64,000 nucleotides of DNA from positions 11,022,303 to 11,086,302 of the forward strand of contig NC_087075.1 in NCBI RefSeq assembly GCF_026151205.1, read 5' to 3'. Both the position numbers and the translations under genes were made by a program. Positions 57,001 through 64,000 of the stretch are shown here, piece by piece. The notes beneath the pieces were generated by a model, which did no database searches, was not told the origin of the DNA, and worked only from the letters and a program-made list of their open reading frames with translations. The first letter of the stretch is position 1, and each line of letters opens with the position of its first letter. The DNA comes from Bolinopsis microptera (taxonomy: Eukaryota > Ctenophora > Tentaculata > Lobata > Bolinopsidae).

Positions 57001-60000
57001 TGTTCAAATAACTACGAATATTATAAGAGTAGTAGTTGTATAAGTAGTAGTATAAATAGTAGTATTAGTTGGCATAGTGGAGTATAGTAGGTGGTCTCCT
57101 GCACCTTTTCCGCCTTGACATGATGAAAAAATAGGCAATAGGCATACAATCCGAAGGTGATTACAGCTCTTACGGAAAACTATAAGGTATATTATAGATA
57201 GTAGTTATAGTAGATGCCATCGTGGAGTAGATGCAGTGGTCTCCTGTATATTATTATAAGTAGTCCCTCATTAAGTTAGTTAAATATGCACATTATTGTC
57301 GTGGACTATCATGGAGATCACGCTCAAAGTTCCCCACAAAATATCCATTATTGCGCAAATGTGCGAGCTCGCAAGTTTAAGTAGTTTCCTCACCCACTTT
57401 ACCAATTATCACTATAGTACCAAATTAGTTAATTACCTATAGTGCTTAATTAGCTAATTATCCAGTACCCAATTAACTCCAGTCACCAGATCATAATGGC
57501 TTCTTATTACATGTGATTACCTTAATGACCTTAATGAGTGTAATGATCCAGATGATCCTCACTGGACTACTGTGTAATGTCTGCTCCACTTTTAGTGTTG
57601 GTCACGTGAATTTTAGCATTTGTCATGTGACTTAGCTTTGATGTGCTCCGGCACACTTTGATGAGGCACTTGCTCAGAAGATTGGGCACCAAAGTTGAAA
57701 ACGTACCCCGTTCTAATATGGCTGTTTTTCTTGTCTCGAGGTTCAGACATTAGCATAGAGCACTAGAACAGGCTGTACTAAACACCACACGAGGACGTAA
57801 GGCCCAGATTACGAGGACATAAGGCCAGGATTACGAAGATATAAGGCCAGGATTACGAGGACATAAGGCCAGGATTACGAAGATATAAGGCCAGGATTAC
57901 GAAGATATAAGGCCAGGATTACGAGGACATAAGGCCAGGATTACGAAGATATAAGGCCAGGATTACGAAGATATAAGGCCAGGATTACGAGGACATAAGG
58001 CCAGAATTACGAATATATAAGGCCATGATTACGAGGACATTTAAGGCCAGGATTACGAAGATATAAGACCCAGATTACGAAGATATAAGGCCAGGATTAC
58101 GAGGACATAAGGCCAGAATTACGAAGATATAAGGCCAGGATTACGAAGATATAAGGCCAGGATTACGAAGATATAAGGCCCAGATTACGAGGACATAAGG
58201 CCAGGATTACGAAGATATAAGGCCAGGATTACGAAAATATAAGGCCAGGATTACGAAGATATAAGGCCAGGATTACGAAGATAGAAGGCCAGGATTACGA
58301 AGATATAAGGCCAGGATTACGAAGATATAAGGCCAGGATTACGAAGATAGAAGGCCAGGATTACGAAGATATAAGGCCAGGATTACGAAGATATAAGGCC
58401 CAGATAAAGAGTAAAGACTTGTTTTCTCTGTACTCCTGGGATGACGATTGCTCGATAAAATGTTGCATTAGAAGACCAGGCCACGTATGCAATTGAAGCT
58501 CTACATATTCAATATATCAACTACTAAGTACATTATAAGATACTACTGGTACATAAAGATAGCTCTCTGTTGACACGTGTATCAAGTGCATTGTTGCTTA
58601 GTGTCTAGTCTACTAGCGTTATTTTAATAAAGTAACCACTACCCGCCCCCACCCCACCCCCCCCCCCCCCCATTTATATAGTTGTGTTTACTTACTTCTT
58701 ATTTAAACCCACCCAATCTTCCCCCTCCTCACCAGTCACCATGTATAGTTAATAATGTAAACTAAATCTAGTGTAATGGAGACTGGAGAGTCTTGAGACT
58801 TATTATGGTAATTGTGATAAATCGTTGTGTAAATCTTTCTACAGAATATCTATTTGAACCGTAGTATCTCTGAAAAAGTCTCCCGCTTACTTTGTAGTGC
58901 CACCACTTTGGCATGTCATACTATATGTGATATTACACCGGCGTCAAGAAGAAGCCATGAACCTTAAATGAATAGAAAAAGTGGTTTATATATAACGATT
59001 TCATCAAAACTTTAATTAGTTTCCTTGAAGTGCCGTTAGCACAATCCGGCACTGGTATAAACTACATAATAATAAATCATGATGAATGTACTCTTAATCG
59101 TATTCTGGTGGCCGGTCAAGCTCTAGGAATAGAATCAACCTTACACATCATAGACCCTTATTATATAGCTTCTACATTCCCTTTAACATTTATTCTGTAA
59201 TTTCATTTCAAAGTGCATATTATGTGATATTATGAGTAAAGCCAAGTTAATCATATTAAGCTCAGTGATCCAAGGTCTAGGATCATCGTTATTAGATTCC
59301 TCCCAATGTGTTGATTCTGTGTACACCAAAACAGTACATTCCATTCTAATACTGGACTAGTTAGAAGAAGTTCATGTTACATACTTTACTTTACTTTATG
59401 TTACATAATGATTATATATTGGTTGTAAAATGTGAGGGTACCTGGATTCTACATGCGCTAACTGCTCAAATACCTTTTGCAGCACTTAGCTTAAGTTACT
59501 AAAAATAGTCGATGATTAATTTTGCTGTATTCAACTCTAGTTGTCTCATTGTTATTAGAAAGAAAAAACCTATGTGATAATAAATATGTCAAATTATTTA
59601 AAAGTTAATTAAGTTAATTGCACACCAGTTCATCTCCCATTTTCAGGCGACTGCCACGATCAGTATACCTAAAGAGCACCACAAGAACATCATTGGCAAG
59701 AACAGGTCCAAGATAGAGCAGATCCAGAAGGAAACCGGAACTCAAATCACTATTCCACCTCAGGTATTGAAACTAGCTGTTTTAAATTTACACTTAATTG
59801 AAAAGTTCGGTACGACCCATAAAAAGCATAGATGGAGGGGCCGCAGACTCAGGGGGCACGGTCTGCGCAATCTTCTAGGAGAACTGTAAAGCTGGACTTT
59901 CCGAGGGGTTTCTGTACATTCAAGGCTTTTTAGGGTAAATGAGGCGTGGTACCTAGCCTATCACAAGCAATGCGATAGATTACACTAAAACTTTACTGCC

Positions 60001-63000
60001 CGGAAAGACCTAATATAGGTGTAGGTCGTTACATATCGGCCATCGGGTCATGTTATCTAGATGTTGATGTTGGCTGAAAAGAAACATAGCTAAACAATAG
60101 CTAAACATAGCTAATCAGATAACTGAGTATCTTATATTTGCAGTTTCCACAAGATTTTCATTCAGTTAAATTTTAACTGAATTTCATAATCTGATATTTA
60201 TGATAATGAGTAGATAATGAAATGGGATCGTCTTTATTAATTAGATTTGAACAGTTGTTGAAATCTGATATCGAATTACATTTTCTCAGAATAAACTAGA
60301 TTACAACTTGTGTAACAAAGTTAATCAATTTCTTGGCTGTTATTTTAAATGCCTAAGACACGTATCCTTGATAAAATTCCAAACAAGATAAGATGTGTAT
60401 TCATTATTACAAACTGCTGATGGATATCTCATGTCAAGATAACGAAATAAATTGCGACAATATCTGTCACTCTCATAATAGAACCGATGTTGGAATTGTT
60501 TGAAAAATTCATGCTCTAAACTATATGACCAGACCCTGGTCACAGGTAATAATACTTATTGATGTAACAAATCACGTGACGAAATCAAATAATCCAGGGT
60601 AAGAATGACGACAACATCAAGGTGGAGGGAAGCAAGGAGGGTATTGAGAAAGCCATGTTCGATCTCAGGAGAATCAGTGATGATCAGGTAATTTAGATTA
60701 ATCAGTTGTCTTACTATTTCGTTATTTTATGTATTACTATTAGATAAAAGAATTTTATCGCGCTAAAAGGGATACGTGGTTGACAATGTCGTCTGGTGGA
60801 GAGGTAACCGGACATTTGGGAGAACTGCAAAGAGGGGGCGTTTTTGCGATTTTAGATGGTCCACGAAGTTACGTGAGTTCGCTGGAAGCCTTTAAATATG
60901 ACGAAACAAAAGTCCCAACCAGGGGTAATATCATGAACTGCTAAACTAATAACAACATCTTGCGCGGCTCTTAACATTTAATTAGGGCCAGCAGCACCTG
61001 CGTTCTCTGTGACCGCACCCTCGTTATTAGCTATTCATTGCTCAATAACTAAGCAGACGTTGTGTGTGGACCAGTACGTGGGATTAAAGCACGACACTTG
61101 GAATTGGTGACGTTCGTAAGTTCACCGTATATCTGATTAGGACCTGCTAGAACTGGATTCTGTGTAATCCTGTTATCTTAACATCACACACATTCCTAAC
61201 ATAATATAACATGTTTGTGACAGACATACTGGGAAATGTAACGTGTTTGTTATTTTTACCACCTTTTACATTCTTATCTTTGCGCATAATGCACAATTCA
61301 CAATGCTCGGACTAAAATAGGAGGCTGCACATGATGTGCTCTCGAGAAAAGTAAGGGTTAGAGTTCCAGTTTCAAGTACACACTAAAAGTCATGTGTGTA
61401 GGTCCAATGTGAAAATGTCTTCTCAATTTTCCTTTCCTTACCAAAATGTTACCGTGCATTTCATCACCTTCTGGTTTTTCTTAATAAACGTGGGTAAAAG
61501 TGGCGAGGTGGTGCACGTACGTTTTGCCTCGTTACCAATTAACTGATCAATTTGCAGTATTGATCAATCAAATCCCATTATTGATGTCAAAACAGACGTT
61601 ACCACCTACCCATTACTAGCCACGTTTATTTGTAACAGTTGCAGTTGGAAGTGCAACATTTTGTACATGTAATATGTGCATATTATGCACCCGTAAATGA
61701 TAGATGTTATTGTGTGGTATTCTCAACCATCACACTATACTTCCTGCTGGTTTAACACCGGGAAAATAGCATTGTAGCTACTCACTGTGATAGTTGCGTG
61801 AGGTGTGACGTCACGTGAGGGAGTGTGTGACGTCACATGAGGGAGAGTGTAAATGTAAGATGAAAGATCCACGCTAGACGGTGCGTGATGGTCGTTACTC
61901 TGGTATAAATGTCTACAAAGTTGCTGTCTGGCGTGATGAGTCCCTTCTACACTGTGTGGTTTTGATCCAGTGTCTGTTTCTAATGTTTACTTTACATTGG
62001 GCATACCACAGGTGGGCCCTTAGACACATCAGTATTTCTTACCTACAAAACCAAACTTTTATTTAAGTTCGGTGTACTCTATTTCCTGTAATACAGTATG
62101 TTTATTGTGTATGGTAAAGTGTATCTTGAGCACATCATCAGTAGATAATGGTATTTTGGTATTGAAGTGATTGTACTGAGTACATATAAAAAACTTTGAA
62201 ATCTAAACGGAGCTAAATGGAGATTTTAAGCAAATAAAAAACTTTCCATTTCAAGTTTCTCATTACTTCTACTTAAAATTCTCAAAACCGACATTGTTTC
62301 TAACCTTTTAATTTGCATCATTGAAGTTTGAGTAGTAAGGCAGCGTTCTCGGTAGGGAGGGGCGTCGACTTATACATTTCACAACTTCATAAGCGGAAGT
62401 TGGGAAATATTGTGCAAGATGTTTTGTGACGTGCTTTTATTGAATTGCGACCTATTTATACGTGATCTATTTATATTAGCAGCAATCTCTATCATATGTT
62501 CTAAGTGAGAGCTTTAAGTGACAAAAGATTTGGATCTATTGTTCTCTTGGAGAGAGAGAGAGAGAGAGAGAGCACAACAGATTTGAAACGTCATACTTTG
62601 AAACAGCTTCTATTAAACCTGGCCTATTCTTAAAAATACAGTATTCAATGCATCATTAGAGTTAATGCTTTAATTTCTTTCGCTCACATATCAATGGTTT
62701 AGCCATACAATAGAGCGGTATACCTACTCAGTTAAAGATGAAAACTCTGTAAACGACGAAAACTGAGTATATGACGAAAATAATTCTACTTAACTTTCTT
62801 AATTCCTTCCAGAAACCACTCAAAACGAGATACACTTAATATTATCACGCACAATGATCGATCGTCATGCAAGTATTAAAAAGAATCTGACGTTTTGTTT
62901 TGATCCCACGTCAGCAATATTTGCTGCAGAGCCACGTGATGTGTTACGTGACGTAACGAACTGACTGCACGATAAAGTGAACTTTGCGGCACGCGCGGCG

Positions 63001-64000
63001 ACATTTCTCCACTGAAAACCCAACTCCTTTCACTCTCTTTTATTAACGTCGGCAATGCCACGCGCGTATAAATCCCGCGTTTGTAGAATTTACGACTCAA
63101 ATAGTTAGTTTCGCAAGTTAAAACTTAAAATTTTCCAGTTCGCGAGACATAGAGAGTCTGTGGTCCTTGCCAGGAAGTTTTACCCCTGGATTAAGGGAGG
63201 CAGAAAGAACAACAAACTTGAAGAACTCCAGAAAGAAACAGGCTGCCGAATCAACGTACCACCTTACCAAGTAAGTCTGGATCAGTAGCTTAAATAACCA
63301 TCGCTCAATGCTATATTTGATTACGAGAACTCATGTGGACTAGTGGTAATCTATCCTACTAACCAATACCCACCAGGCAGAGAACGAGGAGATCATAGTT
63401 ACTGGAGAGAAAGAAAAGGTTATCGCATGTATTGACATGTTACAGAGAAGATGCAGGGATATGGAGGAAAACTTCTCTCACATCCAAGTTGAGATCAGAC
63501 AAACCCAGCACATGTACATCAAACGTGGCAACGGTTAGTTTCTAATGTTATTTTTTGTTGTTATGAATTCGCAACGAAGTGGACGATTTTTGTTAATTTT
63601 TTTCAAGCTTTCATCGCCAAAATTACGTGTCATTTAAAATTTTGGAACGAAACCTTCAATGCAGTTGCTACCTCATTTTATCTTTCTGAGAAATGTTTTT
63701 TACCAACAGTAATCTGCCTTCAGGTATTCAAGATATATTCGACAAGACAAATGTGTGGGTAGAGATTCCAAATGACGGCTCCCAGACAATCAAACTGTAC
63801 GGTCTAGAAGATTCTCTTTCCCCAGCCCTGTCTTTGTTGTTTGAAAAAGCTAACTCCATCAAAACATGTGACGTGGAATGTCCGGCCTGGTTGCTCAAAT
63901 ACGTTATCGGGAAGAATGTAAGTGCTGGAATGTTTCCAAGTTATGTGGGCGCCTGGCTATACCGTCGAGGGGAGATTTTTAGCCTAGTTGTTTGATAATA
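54077..64000 (+). CDS. HDLBP: Vigilin (multi-KH RNA-binding protein), 5' part
   Basis: Exons: 54077-54334, 54528-54681, 55040-55179, 55879-56010, 59647-59763, 60598-60687, 63139-63270, 63377-63533, 63724-63917. These are in phase and give 458 residues before running out of the window. Vigilin binds mRNA and tRNA through about 14 KH domains and acts with ER-bound ribosomes. The N-terminus holds a fourfold NLEANM repeat, then [10 protein letters not shown], a conserved vigilin N-terminal motif. KH-type units follow: [38 protein letters not shown] with [26 protein letters not shown] with [12 protein letters not shown]; and a fourth ending [21 protein letters not shown] fifth begins [18 protein letters not shown] loops are imperfect in the early units (GKNR, KGGRKN), as in other vigilins. 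Introns around 56.0-59.6 kb and 60.7-63.1 kb are long and repeat-laden. Confidence 0.93.
54177..54247 (+). repeat. Coding 18-bp repeat (MNLEAN) in vigilin
   Basis: Four near-identical 18-bp copies of ATGAACCTTGAAGCAAAC in frame inside vigilin exon 1. Confidence 0.95.
55629..55782. repeat. GGCCAGGGGGATGCAGTGAG minisatellite
   Basis: About seven copies of a 20-22-bp G-rich unit in vigilin intron 3, immediately before exon 55879-56010. The G runs could allow quadruplex formation on the plus strand. Confidence 0.9.
56347..56618. repeat. CACGTGTAAATCTGTTACAC 22-bp minisatellite
   Basis: About twelve copies of a 22-bp unit with one CACGTG each, in vigilin intron 4. Confidence 0.95.
57796..58408. 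repeat. AAGGCCAGGATTACGAAGAT 22-bp minisatellite
   Basis: About 28 copies of a 22-bp unit, alternating GAAGATAT and GAGGACAT variants, in vigilin intron 4. Confidence 0.97.
62550..62572. repeat. (GA)n microsatellite
   Basis: Eleven to twelve GA dinucleotides in vigilin intron 6. Confidence 0.95.

Noticed and set aside
57796-58408. Regular 22-bp repeats resembling a CRISPR array
   Set aside because: The copies are head-to-tail with no unique spacers, in an intron of an animal gene; it is a minisatellite.

Overview
This window is animal (metazoan) nuclear DNA. The genes are split by many GT-AG introns with conserved phases, and the protein families are animal ones: a membrane guanylyl-cyclase-type receptor, SLC22 transporter, UBE2J2-type E2, plexin-domain-containing receptor and vigilin. 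The DNA is AT-rich, with non-LTR retrotransposons, inverted-repeat elements, long poly(G)/poly(C) tracts and many minisatellites. A marine, possibly early-branching invertebrate would fit, but I cannot assign a phylum from sequence alone. There is one assembly gap of 100 N (18726-18825). All exon models below were read by eye from splice consensus, reading frame and family resemblance.

Layout. 1-1421: minus-strand LINE copy running off the left edge. 1587-8959 (+): 3' part of a single-pass receptor with a kinase-homology domain and a cyclase-like domain that has lost its catalytic residues; a second LINE copy lies antisense in one intron. 9980-10857: foldback repeats. 11626-12918 (-): one-exon sedoheptulokinase, bracketed by two inverted copies of a TTA-flanked MITE (11382-11553 and 13332-13505). 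13912-16487: large poly(G)-ended inverted-repeat element full of GGA repeats. 17156-18717 (-): SLC22-type transporter with a frameshift, its start beside the gap. 19814-22592 (-): complete six-exon UBE2J2-like gene, with a nested pair of poly(G)-ended elements in an intron.

24546-51172 (-): one 19-exon gene for a plexin-domain-containing (PLXDC/TEM7-like) receptor of about 815 residues, with added acidic and cysteine-rich regions and two possible alternative last exons. Three plus-strand genes lie inside its introns: a four-pass membrane protein with an ERYPERG-repeat tail (26588-27688), a YPPQ-repeat protein (28870-29481) and a three-finger C2H2 protein (35415-39230). A LINE fragment and several tandem arrays also sit in its introns.

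51173-54076 is repeat-rich intergenic DNA with one orphan first-exon candidate. 54077 to the right edge (+): the 5' part of vigilin (multi-KH RNA-binding protein), with large minisatellites in its introns.

The genes are unrelated in function and show no operon-like logic. The most unusual items are the predicted pseudo-cyclase receptor, the extended PLXDC architecture with nested genes, the poly(G)-ended element family with 6-bp target duplications, and the repeated occurrence of CACGTG or TGACGTCA cores inside tandem arrays.
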